Both the position numbers and the translations under genes were made by a program. Positions 43,022 to 54,208 of a stretch of 64,000 bases of DNA are shown piece by piece (the stretch's first letter is position 1; each line of letters begins with the position of its first letter). Source of the DNA: Diplonema papillatum (taxonomy: Eukaryota; Euglenozoa; Diplonemea; Diplonemida; Diplonemidae); contig JAPJBO010000473.1 in the NCBI GenBank assembly GCA_030068145.1, positions 1 to 64,000 on the forward strand, given 5' to 3'. The notes under the pieces are model-generated. The model was not told where the DNA came from. It searched no databases and worked only from the letters and a program-made list of their open reading frames with translations.

Positions 43022-45184
43022 ATGGATCTCGTCGTGGTGCTCGGATTCGGCGGGGGCATCCTCCTCTTGCTGATCGCGTTCGCCGTCTGGGTCTGCGCGC
43101 ACAAGCGGAGCAAGAAGCGGGCGTGGGAGGCGCGCGAGCTGCGCCAGCCGCTGGTGGACGAGGAGCAGACGCACCCCCGGTTCTACGGGGAAGGAGGAAG
43201 GGACGCGAGGCTCTTGCCCGGGGAGAGGCAAGGGCAGGGCTCCCACGGCATGGCGAGAAGCGCTTCTGGGGTGTCGAAGGGATCGACAGCGGTGTACAGA
43301 ACAACAGACAGCATCGTGCACCAACCGGATGAGTCGTCTCTCCGGTATTACGCGGAGCCGTATCCTTCGAGCTCCATGCGGTCTTCCCACGGACAGATTC
43401 AGTCCCGGCCGTCGGAGGAAGACCTCAACGTGAAACTTCTCACGGTGTTCGGCTTGCCGACCGGCACCTTCACCTATAGCGTCGACATGACGCCTGTCGA
43501 AGCTTCCGACGAAGGTTCGGAGCACATTGAGGTTGGCGACACCGTACAGTGGCACCTGGCGACCACTACGACGGGGACCCTCCTCTGGAACACCACGAGA
43601 TACCTCGGCTGCACCAGGGGCAGCAGCAGCTTCGTGCGTGTGCGCGTGCTCGACGAGGACGGGTTCGCGAAATGCACGTCTCTGGTTTCGACGGGCCTGC
43701 TGCACTACGACAAGGTGCTGACCGCGCCGATCCAGCTGGCGGGCGCCGCGTGCTCGTTCAGCGTCGCCGCCGTGCGGACCCCCGCCGCCCGCCGCCGGGT
43801 GTTCGTGCTCAAGCTGCCGGGCGAGCTGGATGCGGAGGAAGGCATCACCGCAGAGCTGCGTCCGGTCGTCGAAGCCATGCAGCCGCGCATGCGGATGCTG
43901 GCTAGGACGCACCTAAAGACGGTTCAACGGGTGGTCTGCGGGCCGTCGGTGCTGAGCGTGCAGATCGCCCTGGCGTGCACGGGCGAAATCGCGGCGAAGA
44001 CGAAGAACAGCATCTCGGTCTCCCGCTTCGCGAAGTTGAACATGGACGCCGTCCCCGGCGATGCCGCGGTCTTCTCGCAAACGCTGACGACCAAGACCCA
44101 CGACCTGTACGACGATTCCCCTGCCACCGCGACCCGCCTGCTGCAAACCGCTGCCGTCGACACCTCCGAAGTGTGCTCCATCAACTCCCACGACCAGACG
44201 GACGCCATCGCCATGACGGAGCTCCTCAGCCAACTCACCAACACCACCGACCACCCCATCCTCCTCCTCCTCTCGCCTCCCGTGTGCCATTTCTTCATGG
44301 AAGAGCACTTATCCCCTACCTTCCCGGCCGAGCTGTACACCCGCATCGACGCGTCGCCCAGCTTTTCGGTGTTCCAGCTCGACTTCGACCTCGACAAAGC
44401 GAAGCCGCTGCAGAGCATCCGGGTGCTGCCGGTAGCGAACGAGCTCGGCCAGCCGCTGTCCTCGTCGTACGGCGGCGCGGCGCCGCCGGAGGCGGCGGGG
44501 GGTAAGGCGAGGACGCCCGGGTTTACGGAGCCGCTGCGGGTGGTAGCTTCGGGGAACATACCGGACCGGCTCGCGTCTGTTCTACCTGCGGGGAAGCCGG
44601 CGACGGAGCCTGCGTGGCTGGGGCGCACGGTGAGCTCATCGTCGGCGGGCTCCGCGTACGCGATTCCCCTGCACTTCCGCGCGAGCGACGTGTCCAACAC
44701 GCGGCAGTCGACGCCCGGAGTGCACCCCCTGGCGGCCAGCCACGCTTCGACCACCCGGCACCACACCACGGCGACATACCCGGAGCAGTTCGAGGCGCTG
44801 ACCGCGCACTTGGCGCTGCCTGCCGGCGGCCACCCTTCGTCGTCGCTGCCAAGCCTCTCCGAGAAAACCCCCGCCGCCGTCGACCCGCCCGTCACGCACC
44901 CGTACTTCCCCCGGGCGGTGGCCCTGGGCGGGAGCCTGAGCCTGGGTCCTTTCGCGCAACAAACTGCGGGGTACGACGCGGGGCTTGACAACACGGCGGC
45001 AGGCCCCGTGTTCTCGGAGCTGCCGGCGAGCCGCAGAGCGCCGCCGCAGGCGGCGCAGCAGCGGGAGCGCGAAGTGGCCGAGCTGCGGCAGCGGGAGCTG
45101 GTGGCAGGCGGCAAGGCAGTCGCCTCCCTGCTGCGGGAGAAGAACCTGCAAAGGCAGCCGCTGGGCGGTACCCCGTCGCGGTGA
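43022..45184 (+). CDS. 720-aa protein with N-terminal membrane helix, function unknown
   Basis: ATG at 43022; a hydrophobic segment (residues ~3-26, VVVLGFGGGILLLLIAFAVW) followed by a Lys/Arg-rich stretch marks a signal anchor with the rest probably cytosolic. Residues ~130-500 are mixed alpha/beta-looking (VKLLTVFGLPTGTFTYSVD; CSFSVAAVRTPAARRR), 500-690 Ser/Pro/Ala-rich, and 680-720 Arg/Glu/Gln-rich (QREREVAELRQRELVAGGK), perhaps a short coiled coil. High GC3 and a single open frame. No domain recognised. Copies of its early codons lie upstream and copies of its last ~17 codons lie downstream. Confidence 0.8.
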   Translation: MDLVVVLGFGGGILLLLIAFAVWVCAHKRSKKRAWEARELRQPLVDEEQTHPRFYGEGGRDARLLPGERQGQGSHGMARSASGVSKGSTAVYRTTDSIVHQPDESSLRYYAEPYPSSSMRSSHGQIQSRPSEEDLNVKLLTVFGLPTGTFTYSVDMTPVEASDEGSEHIEVGDTVQWHLATTTTGTLLWNTTRYLGCTRGSSSFVRVRVLDEDGFAKCTSLVSTGLLHYDKVLTAPIQLAGAACSFSVAAVRTPAARRRVFVLKLPGELDAEEGITAELRPVVEAMQPRMRMLARTHLKTVQRVVCGPSVLSVQIALACTGEIAAKTKNSISVSRFAKLNMDAVPGDAAVFSQTLTTKTHDLYDDSPATATRLLQTAAVDTSEVCSINSHDQTDAIAMTELLSQLTNTTDHPILLLLSPPVCHFFMEEHLSPTFPAELYTRIDASPSFSVFQLDFDLDKAKPLQSIRVLPVANELGQPLSSSYGGAAPPEAAGGKARTPGFTEPLRVVASGNIPDRLASVLPAGKPATEPAWLGRTVSSSSAGSAYAIPLHFRASDVSNTRQSTPGVHPLAASHASTTRHHTTATYPEQFEALTAHLALPAGGHPSSSLPSLSEKTPAAVDPPVTHPYFPRAVALGGSLSLGPFAQQTAGYDAGLDNTAAGPVFSELPASRRAPPQAAQQREREVAELRQRELVAGGKAVASLLREKNLQRQPLGGTPSR

Positions 45185-45500
45185 GGCTGCAGGTGCGCTC
45201 CATCCGTTGAATGAGCAGCAGCAGCAGCAGCAGCAGCAGCCCCCACAGGCATGCAATCCTGTGTGTTCGAGCGCCACTTTCTCGGAACTGCAGGGACAGG
45301 GAGGTAGTTCTTCCTGCGGGAGAAGAACCTGCAAAGGCAGCCGCTGGGCGGTACCCCGTCGCGGTGAGGCTGCAGGTGCGCTCCATCCGTTGAATGAGCA
45401 GCAGCAGCAGCAGCAGCACCCACAGGCATGCAATCCTGTGTGTCGAGTGCAACTTTCTCGGAACTGGAGGGACAGGGAGGGAGTTCCCCTGCTGCGGGAG
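45133..45500 (+). repeat. Tandem copies of the 43-kb gene's 3' end with CAG tracts
   Basis: A ~184-bp unit (GCGGGAGAAGAACCTGCAAA, stop TGA, (CAG)n, ACAGGCATGCAATCCTGTGT) at 45133 and 45317. A third start, CTGCTGCGGGAG, is at 45489. CAG tract lengths differ between units. Confidence 0.92.
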
Positions 45501-46687
45501 TAAATACTCGGAACGAAGTCACTAAACCTTGACATCGTAAACCTATGCTGAACGAGCTTTCTCGGAGCCTGTTCGGTCGATGGGTCTCGTGAGGTTCACC
45601 CTTCAAAGGCATGGATGGATTGATTTGTGGCAAAACAAGGCGTTCGAATGAAGCTCTCACCGACCTCAGCTGTAGTCGCGCTAAACTAAGCATATCACTC
45701 AGCGTAGGAAAAGAAAGCAACAGCGATGCTCCTAGCAACGGCGAGTGAACGAAGGCAGAGCCAACGGCTTCGGTCAATGAAGAAGACAGGTGGTCTGATG
45801 GCTGTTATCTGAAGCCGTCATGTTGACACGGAAACCATGTTCACTCCGGCCTTCCATGTTCACCATTGAATGTTTGCTACGAGCGAGAGCTGCTCTTACC
45901 CACGCTTCATCGACCACGCCAACGACTTGCCGACGACGCCAAGGAACACGCACTTTGTGATACCGCTCTGTGACTGGCGTTAGTCGACTCTCATTGGCCC
46001 AAAGGGCTGCCTGGTATACCAGATCTCCAACGGGCGATCTATCTTCCGCTCGTCTTAAAACACAAATCGAACGCATGCGTCCCACAGAGAAGGGAGCCAC
46101 TGGGTTTGATCCACAGCTGGCAGGAACTATCTGACTTCTAGTGGCTTGCCGGTCTGATTTTTTATTCAGCCTAGCAATTCTGTCTGACCTTTTGTTCGGT
46201 CTGGCCTCTCAATTAAGTTTTTAGCTTGAATTAAGCCCGCGCGCCCCTATTCCTTGGGGCTGAATGACATTGCCTGCCCCTGCTGTCCTCACGCTGTCTA
46301 TCACGGGGCACTCCGCTGCACCATGGTCGATCAGGTTCATCCCTCTCCCCTGAAACTAGCATTGCCTGATGCTGTATAACACGGTGCCACGCGTGAAAGC
46401 GAAGGCAGGGATCGCAGGAGCATGCAGGGAAAGGACGCAAAGCGACCGCGAAGACGAGGATTTGAATGAGTCCAAGCGCCTGAAGCACGACACGGCCACC
46501 CAGTGACCAACGCAGGCCATCGCTGCACACATTGTGCATTCTACCGTCAGCTGCATTCTACCCTCAGAATATCACGGTACACCTTGTTGCGGTAGTGATG
46601 ATATCGTGACGAGCAGATCTATGGTCGAAGGACCGGTTTAGCCTGAAGTCCTCGAGAGTTGCGTCCTGCCCAGCCTGACCTTAAGCA
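45501..46687. other. No gene; remnants of MITE E and the micro-ORF repeat
   Basis: 46245-46385 resembles the inside of MITE E (TTGCCTG, CTGTCTATCACGG). 46430-46506 can be read as a broken relative of the micro-ORF (REDEDLNESKRLKHDT then stop). Confidence 0.5.
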
Positions 46688-46862
46688 CACGGCGGAGTCC
46701 AGCCCCAGAAGCTGGAGTGAAAGCTGGAGTTTAAAGAGCGGGTGTCAGACTCGTTTTTTTGGGGTGTAGATTTACACGCGTTTTGGTTGCAGCACACCCG
46801 CTTTTCGGGTGTAGCTCGGGCACCCTCTTTAACTCCAGCTTCTGGGGCTGGACCTCACCGTG
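46688..46862. mobile_element. MITE with 38-bp inverted ends
   Basis: CACGGCGGAGTCCAGCCCCA at the left and TGGGGCTGGACCTCACCGTG at the right, extended by AGAAGCTGGAGT and its complement. TA flanks the right end only. The same terminal motif occurs near 6507, 6738, 7987 and 35780. Confidence 0.85.
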
Positions 46863-47107
46863 TAGGCACCTTGTATTCTGACCTCGCAGTGCGGCTTTAT
46901 TCAGCCTAGCCTTCATACAGGTTGAGTTTCCGTCAACCCGAACACCCAATGCATTCATAAAGTTGAGCAAAGCACCTGCGTTGTATGAAATACCCAAGAG
47001 GTCGCCAGTTGCAAAGGGAAAGAATTGTGCTGTAGATCCCACGCCGAACGCCCGTGGTTGTCCACTCCAGCCTCCGTTAGAAGCACCGAGCAGCCCCTCC
47101 GATTTTC
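46863..47107. other. No gene or element recognised
   Basis: A short spacer between two inverted-repeat elements. The longest frame (on the minus strand) has no coding-like composition. Confidence 0.45.
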
Positions 47108-47514
47108 AGCAGTATATCACTCATTCCACGAAAAAGTGTCACAGATTTCGGCTTTTTTCGGATTTCTGCCGAAAATTTCCATCTGCAAGTCCGAAAATGG
47201 TCGGTTTCGAGATTTTGAGGACACGTTTGAATCCGTTGAGGACAGGGCTTTCCGAATATCTGGTCGGATAAAAATTTTGACCGACCCCCCCCCATAAATT
47301 GAGGCCGGGTCTCCAAAAAATGGGGTCTGAAAATCGACTTTTTTTTTTCTCGGCATGGAGGAACAAGTCAGATTTGACTCGCACAAAATTCTACGGGGGT
47401 GCCGATACGGTCCCGTGACAGAACTACGCGATTCCTCAAAAAATTGGCGGATAATCCCAAAATTGTGCCTCCTCCTGCCGGATACGACGAAAAAAATTTC
47501 GAGAAAAAAAAAAC

Positions 47515-47590
47515 ACCCAAAGCGGGACTCGAACCGGCGACCAAAAGAGTCATTGGTGAGTGCGCTGACGGCTATGCTACTTGTGCCAAA
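47515..47590 (-). ncRNA. tRNA-like module 1
   Basis: Minus strand: A-box-like TAGCATAGCCGTCAGC, then GCCGGTTCGAGTCCCGC (T-arm with one mismatch), and a downstream T-run. The acceptor stem does not pair well, so this is a tRNA-derived relic or SINE head rather than a working tRNA. Confidence 0.45.
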
Positions 47591-47799
47591 AATCCGAAAA
47601 TGTTTTTATCTTCTTCCCTCGCAAACCACCAAAATGGTCGCTGGTTCGATTCCTCGGGGCGTCGAGCGTTTTGCAGCTCGTAGTGCGTGTTCTGCTTACA
47701 GTGGTGGTGTAGCGGGGGTCAAACCGCAGACTTCCTGACGGAGCACGCGAACCACCGGAAGGATGGTTCAAATACCGAAAATGAATTCGCCCGCGTTTT

Positions 47800-47882
47800 T
47801 TTCGCCCGTGGTCTAACGGGTAGCACGCCCACTTGTGGTTCTGGGGGTGCTTGGTTCGATTCCTGTGAGGAGTGTTTTTTTT
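47800..47882 (+). ncRNA. tRNA-like module 2
   Basis: Plus strand: TGGTCTAACGGGTAGCACGC resembles an A box/D-arm, GGTTCGATTCC a B box, and a T-run follows at 47873. The acceptor and anticodon stems are poor. A further isolated B-box (TGGTTCGATTCC) lies at 47642. Confidence 0.45.
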
Positions 47883-48156
47883 GAGGACCGAAAATCGGCC
47901 CAAAAACGTCTAAAGTGCCATCTGGGGTCAGATTTTTGGCTATATCGAGTTCCAAAAAGGTGCCGATACTTGCCGTGGATAGCTCTTTCCATCCCAAAAA
48001 AAATTTCCGAATTTTGCTCAAAATTTGACCTGAACATGTCGGATATGAGGAAGCAAAATCTGTGACACGTTTTCGTGGAATGAGTGATATATAGTACTGA
48101 AGGGAATGGTTGAGTCGCAGCTCGTGGCAAAGACAGATGGAAAAAAGAAGGTGTTT

Positions 48157-49165
48157 TTATTCTTCGCTTTTTCTCACGTACGGGGGGGTCGGTCCTGCCT
48201 TTGGCTTAGGTTCTCCCGACTCCCCAAATCGTGGTTAGCACAAACTTAAGAGGTCTAGTCAACTATTCCCTGCAGTATTAGCATACTTTCAAGAACATTT
48301 CCGGATCCACGATGCACATGGGGGGGAGTTGCACGAAGCCAAAGTACAGGAGCTCTCACGCCTCCCCCAAGGGGAGGTTTTCCTGCACACACGCGAAGAT
48401 CGAAAGTATTTGGCTGTATTGTAACTAATGATTGTTTTTCGCCATCATTGACCAGCTAATGCTGATCGTCCGGTGCTCCGTTTGTCAGTACAAGCCGTCA
48501 CCCCGGAAACGATCTACCTACCCCCCCCCGTGTTAGTGTCGCCTCCGTTTAGCCCTCGTCAGTGTCGCCTTTTTGCCAGAAAACGCGAGGCGACACTAAC
48601 ACGGGAAGACGGTTCTCAATAGGGTTCCCTGTATTTGCATGGAGAATGTCTAACGGCTTCCCGTGTTAGTGTCGCCTTTTAGGAAAAGGTGCCATCAGGT
48701 AGGCGACAATAACACGGGGGTAGGTAGTCATTTGCAAGCAAATGAGTACCACACCATGATTTTTATGCTAAAAAATAGGTGGATCGCCGCAACAGACCGG
48801 CTTTCAAGTGATTTCAAGTGCTGTGCAACACGTGCCAGAACGTGATCACACGCTACCGTAAGTGGGTTTACTAGTGAAGGGTCAAATGTCCACTAACCCC
48901 AAAATCAGCCAAAAACCTCCACTAATTCGACCGTTCGGCAATAAAAACGGAGTCCTCAGCGCCTTCGTGCTAGTCGGGGTAGCGTCCCCGGTCACTCCGT
49001 TGCCAGTTTCTTGTCGTCTTCTTCTATTCTTGAAAGTACGCTAATACTGCAGGGGGAATAGTTGACTAGACCTCTTGAGTTTGTGCTAACCACGAATTGG
49101 GGAGAACCTACAAAGCTAAAAGCAGGACCGACCTAATCTTCATGAGAAAAAGCGAAGAATAAAAC
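48157..49165. mobile_element. ~1-kb element with ~140-bp inverted repeats
   Basis: Left arm 48157-48300 (TTATTCTTCGCTTTTTCTCA ... AGGTCTAGTCAACTATTCCC) and right arm 49025-49165 are reverse complements with ~85-90% identity by eye. The middle carries another element (48514-48727) and no ORF. Confidence 0.9.
48514..48727. mobile_element. Nested 214-bp MITE with internal palindromes
   Basis: Ends CTACCTACCCCCCC/CGTGTTAGTGTCGCC and GGCGACAATAACACGGGGG/TAGGTAG are inverted repeats. The CGTGTTAGTGTCGCC motif occurs again inside in both orientations, so the element is two stacked hairpins. Confidence 0.88.
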
Positions 49166-49829
49166 ATTTCTTTCCATCTATCTTTGTCAAGAGCTGCAAC
49201 TCAAATATTCCTACACACCCAAGTGGTGTGAAAGGATTTCAGGGCTTGCCCCCCAGTCCGCCCAGTGCACGCAGAAGGCCCGTTTTAATGAGTGAAGTTA
49301 GGTCAAATGTTCCCTTATTCTGAGCTGAAAACTTCACTAATAAAGCCCTTCACTAATATGCCCATTTTGCGGTACACCCTTTCATTTTAAATGGAACCTC
49401 TGAACGGTAGCTGCCCGTCGATGACCGTTCGCGACTGACCAGTTGAAATTTCATCTGTCAATGAACCGAAACGGCCAGGACACTGTGCACTCATGAATGA
49501 GTCAAGCGCCCCGGAACTCCGGAAGAGACGTCCTCGGCATGAAACGTAGATTGTACTGTATCGTTTGGAGTCGGTAGTATTATATTTCATTACTCGTCTT
49601 TTTCTTTACCCGTTCTCTTTCTCTCTCCAACTCCCCCATTGTCCCTAGATTCACCACCAACAAGCGAGGAAACCCGAACCGAATCACGCAAACCTGCCTT
49701 TCGTCCAATGCGAGGGCTGGAGTTTCCCCATAAATCTCGCCAGAGGCACCGCCGTGGTAGTCAACAGAGCCTGCAAGACGGGCGATCTCCCTACAGCGCA
49801 ACAAGTCCGCCCGCCAACCTTCGTGTTTA
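49166..49829. other. No gene or element recognised
   Basis: Fragment TTCACTAATAAAGCCCTTCA near 49340 is part of a loose AT-rich palindrome. No coding signal. Confidence 0.45.
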
Positions 49830-50240
49830 GCAGGTCGTTTTGTTTTGTTTAACCGCTGTACAGTTTGGCAATACGCCACGCCGTGACCTGATTCTGCATC
49901 AGAACCTGTAGCAGGTTGTTTCGTTTTGTTTAACCTGTGTTCATGTTTGGCAATACGCCACGAGCCGTGACCTGCATCAGAACCTGTAGCAGGTTGTTTC
50001 GTTTTGTTCAACCTGTGTTCATGTTTGGCAAAACGCCACGCCGTGACCTCTTTCTGCATCGGAACCTGTAGCAGGTTGTTTCGTTTTGTTTAACCTGTGT
50101 TCATGTTTGGCAATCCGCCACGAGCCGTTACCTGATTCTGCATCAGAACCTGTAGCAGGTTGTTTCGTTTTTGTTCAACCGGTGTTCATGTTTGGCAAAA
50201 CGCCACGAGCCGTGACCTGATTCTGCATCGGAACCTGGGT
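49830..50240 (+). repeat. ~80-bp tandem repeat, five units
   Basis: Units contain AGCAGGTTGTTTCGTTTTGT, GTGTTCATGTTTGGCAA and GCCGTGACCTGATTCTGCAT. Lengths vary by small indels. Confidence 0.93.
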
Positions 50241-50884
50241 CTGATTTGCCGCACCATTCTTTTGAGGAAGCCTTCGAGGAATGAGCTGAATGTGCAATGT
50301 CCGCATCGGCGCTGTTCTGGGTCTGCCTCGATGAAGTTCTGCAGTGCAGCGTGTGGGGCCGGCGGCAAAAGCTAGCTCCCCCCCCGAACACAGCGGAGTC
50401 GAAGCAAAACGTGCAACCGAGTGGCAGCAAAAATTAAGCTGGAATCCCAGAATCGCTCTTGCCTGCCACGCCGAGATTCTCGCCGTGGGCCGGAAAAGGT
50501 GAGAGATGCTCCAGGAGAGAATCACGAAGAAAAGTGAAAAGAGATATTGAGGGCTGTGTCTCTTGAACCATTCTTCAACCTCCTTTGCTCATGCTCGTCT
50601 GGCATACGTCAGCTAAGGGCCTCACGGGTTCCCGTATTAGTGTCTAAAACCTTACGATATTTGTTGAGAAAATTGAAATGTGGGTGTCATCATCCGAAAG
50701 CTTGCACAGGACTTCTAGGTGCTAAGCAATGACATAGTCACGACAGGCACCCACATTTGTGTTGTTGGCCGGGCTCGCCGAGGCTGTCTTTTTGTGTTAA
50801 CATTTTGTTACAATGCGTTGTTGGTACTAAAAATTAGTAGTTGGCAGCGTTCTACATGAAATTTACCAACCGCTAGTGCGCACA
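50241..50884. other. No gene or element recognised
   Basis: Short frames only. The phrase GGGTTCCCGTATTAGTGTC near 50627 resembles the MITE end at 48525. Confidence 0.45.
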
Positions 50885-51185
50885 GAAGAAGAAGAAGAAG
50901 AAGAAGAAGAAAAAGAAAAAGGCCGCTCCTGGTCCAGGAACGTGACAACCACAGCTTGCAAAGCTTGAGTCGGAGGCAGCACAGTGCCACAACCCCGTCC
51001 GCTCTGCCCTGCGGCTGACCGTCTCGACGAGCTTGTGTTCAGCGCGAGCGCCAAGCCCCAAGGTGCGCCACGCCTTGATGCTTTAGTTTGGGAATTAGGT
51101 AGCCACTTGACCCGTAGGCCCGTGTCTCTGCAGTACCGCCGAACACGTGAAGCTTGGCTCCCGTGTAGCAGGCTTTCCCTGGTAC
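50885..51185 (-). repeat. Repeat family B, full copy
   Basis: (GAA)n at 50885-50912, then GGCCGCTCCTGGTCCAGG; ends GCAGGCTTTCCCTGGTACCC. Confidence 0.87.
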
Positions 51186-52356
51186 CCTAGTGCGCACAAA
51201 CAAAAGAAAGCGCCATACCATTTTTTCCGCGATCCCCAGTTCTTCTTTTTGTTGTTAATGCATCCTGTTCCACCCCATCCTCCCAAGGCTCCCGTTCGTT
51301 AAAAAGAAGACAAGTCACTGCGTTGTAGCGAGTCGCAATTTACAATCAGGAGGGGGGGCCGCCAATGTTGTCCCTGGGTCTTGAGCCTGAACGTATATAG
51401 GTGAGACGCACAGGCGGCACACTGTAATCTATCCAGAAGAGAAAAGTCCCAATGTGAGTAGTTGTAGAACTTCTTAGTGATGGGGCAGCTTCTTTCACCA
51501 AAAGAAAGTCTCAGGTGAAGCAGCCAGGCGAAGCCTGCGTCACTTGAACTTCCACAGCAAAAACAGTCAAGTCACGGGTTTGCGGCTTTTGGGCGGGCAG
51601 CGGCTTCACCAGCTTCAAGTCGCAAGACTACATTGCCCGGAGCGTCCGAGAGTTCTCGTGTCTAATAAATGCAATTTGTCAAGAACAAGAACCGATCGAT
51701 GGCGGCGTACTATCCTCACTCCCGTCAGATGAACAAAACAGGTTTGAAGGAAGTGCGCACAAACGAAAGGAAGCACCAGATCCGTTTAGCTGATTGCTCG
51801 GACACGGTTTGTAGGTGCAAGAAGGCCCCGAGACAATCAGGAGCCGCGGGCAGCACCGCCGACGCTAGCGTCCGACACTTCGCACGCGCGTGGTATTGAC
51901 AAGGGGTTTCATCGGACACTCGGATGAGCTCTTGTAGCGTGGGTGGTCGTGGCTGTGAGCGAGCTACGAACAGCACCGCAAAACAACCGAGACTCGCAGG
52001 GCCGTCCTGTCCCTAACAGACACCCTCAGACACGATGTAGAAAGGACCAGTGTAGTGCCGTGCACGTACCCATTCCAAGCACACGTTCTTGCAACTCCCT
52101 CCATTGGTTCTGCGTTCTGAGATTTTGTCGGGGGAGGGGGACCCGGCAGTGTTTGCAGTACACAATTGGACGTTTACCGTTTATATAAACGTTTTGCGGT
52201 TCCTCATTGTATAGTAAACGTTGTAGTGAACGCTGGTAAACAGTTGGGTGGAGTGCACGACAAGGCCCTCGGCTGCAGCCTCGCTTGGCTTCCAGCCTGG
52301 CACTTTCACCTTCTTTCGGCCAGTTGAGTATTGGAACACGTGCCCGAGGCCCTCAG
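51186..52356. other. No gene; repeat K copy 1 at 51662-51780 and L remnant
   Basis: 51662-51780 (AACCGATCGATGGCGGCGTA ... CAGGTTTGAAGGAAGTGCGC) matches 58565-58690. 52020-52110 resembles module L. No coding signal. Confidence 0.55.
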
Positions 52357-52547
52357 TACACGGTGAACTCCAGCAACGTTTGCTCGAGTGAAACCAGACT
52401 CTCCAAAAGCGGATATACTACACCCGCAAATAGGGTGTGCCACACCCTATTTCACACCCTATTTCACACCCTATTTCCGGGTGTGGTCACACCCGCACTT
52501 GAGGCCGGACTTTAGCTCGAGCAAAAGTTGCTGGAGTTCACCGTGTA
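52357..52547. mobile_element. MITE with 30-bp inverted ends and TA flanks
   Basis: CACGGTGAACTCCAGCAAC at the left and GTTGCTGGAGTTCACCGTG at the right, extended to CTCGAGCAAA with one mismatch in 30. TA on both sides suggests a Tc1/mariner-type target duplication. The centre has GGGTGTG/CACACCC hairpins and three CACACCCTATTT units. Confidence 0.93.
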
Positions 52548-53324
52548 GCTGTATAGCTGTTACCCCAGGGTTAGGAAACTGAGCCTCTCTCACTTTGCAT
52601 GATTGATGCTAGCATCAAATCCTCTTCGACAAATTTGGAAAATAGAGGGGGGCGCAAGGCATTGGGCGTGACCCTTCCGGCGTCACGGAGTGAAAAGCTG
52701 CAGTGCGGGTGGTCATTGGGCCGATCAACTTCGATCACGTGCTGGTTGCCGTGACCGCACAAATAGAACATGGCCTGGCATCCGGTCCAAAATGTAAAGG
52801 GTGGGGGGGTACAACAAGGCGGGGGGAGGGGGGTAATTATCCACATCTTTCGTGCGCACGGTGCCTCCAGTGAAGAGACGCGCCAAAAAAGGATCAATGC
52901 TTGCTGCCATGAATTGCGGCGTCCGATACGGTCCCCAGGTCTCCCATGGTTCGGCCGCACAACACGTAGAGCCACCCACCCCCCCCCATGGTAGCGAATG
53001 CGCGGAACAATCAAGAATGAATTGTTACAAAAAACGATGCAAAAAGAAATAACGCTAGAAAAAAAAGATAGGTATCCGTCCTTTCTCGCGTTTTCTTCCA
53101 GTGCGGTTTTGGTTGGCAAAGACAACGAGGAGTGCAGTACCTGCGCGGAGTTAGGACGCAAAGATGGTGTTCGAGAGTGTTTCGGCGCCTAGAAAAATGC
53201 TGCTCCGTAGACCGGTGACGAAGTCAGGTCGTCATTTACCCGTTTATGATAGTTGTTGTTGTTGCGAGAAAAGGGCGACTTTTTTCTAGGCGCCGAAATA
53301 TAAAACAAAACTACGCATTTCTTT
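52548..53324. other. No gene; small hairpin element at ~53180-53299
   Basis: TTTCGGCGCCTAGAAAAA and TTTTTCTAGGCGCCGAAA flank ~80 bp. No coding signal elsewhere. Confidence 0.6.
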
Positions 53325-53540
53325 TGTACATGCACCTGCTCTGTAGGAAATACTTGAGGAGGCTGCCAGCTGCAAAAGATCAAAGGAGGTAAATGTGCTG
53401 TAGCCCACACGAAACACAGGTGAATCTGGGTTTAGTGGCGGGCGTAAGCGTTCAACAAAAAGGACCCACTTTGTAGTTGTATTGTTTCTCCCCCTCTAGC
53501 CTCCTTCGAAGTAAGCACAAGGCAGCCCCTCGAGTATTTT
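53325..53540 (-). repeat. Repeat family C, full copy
   Basis: The most complete copy, ~215 bp. Read on the minus strand it runs from AAAATACTCGAGGGGCTGCC to GAGCAGGTGC. Confidence 0.9.
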
Positions 53541-53718
53541 TGGTGTAAACTAGCGGAGTGTTATTCCTGAGTGTTTAATATAATGTGAGTTTTCGTGTGG
53601 TACTCATTTGCATGCAAATGACCCCCCACTAACGCAAGAAGACGAGGTTTGTTGGTGAACATGAGGTAAAGTGCGTTCTCCGCTTCTCGCTGCTTCCTGC
53701 AGTTAACACTTTTTTTTG

Positions 53719-54023
<305 letters not shown>

Positions 54024-54208
54024 TTGTTTTGCCATCGAACGTTGCACTCCCACGAGCTCTTGCGGAAGCACCTTCCAACCACCCGCCAGGGGGGGAAAGA
54101 GAGGACGGGGGGCATGGAAAGCACGTTCGTTATGCGCGTCCTCCTCTGCGGTTCCTGAAATTCCGTGGCCGCCACACTTTTACTGAGCGCTCGACACGAC
54201 CGAAAAAA

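Larger units (their letters stand above)
47108..48099. mobile_element. ~1-kb inverted-repeat element carrying tRNA-like modules
   Basis: Ends ATATCACTCATTCCACGAAA and TTTCGTGGAATGAGTGATAT, extending to ~40 bp (through GTGTCACAGATTT). Inside are tRNA-like segments on both strands and no protein frame. Confidence 0.85.

Noticed and set aside
43924-45777. 617-aa minus-strand frame
   Set aside because: Antisense shadow of the 43-kb gene; the plus frame has the membrane helix and better codon pattern.
47642-47660. Third functional tRNA
   Set aside because: Only the B-box-like core is present; there is no D-arm at the right distance.
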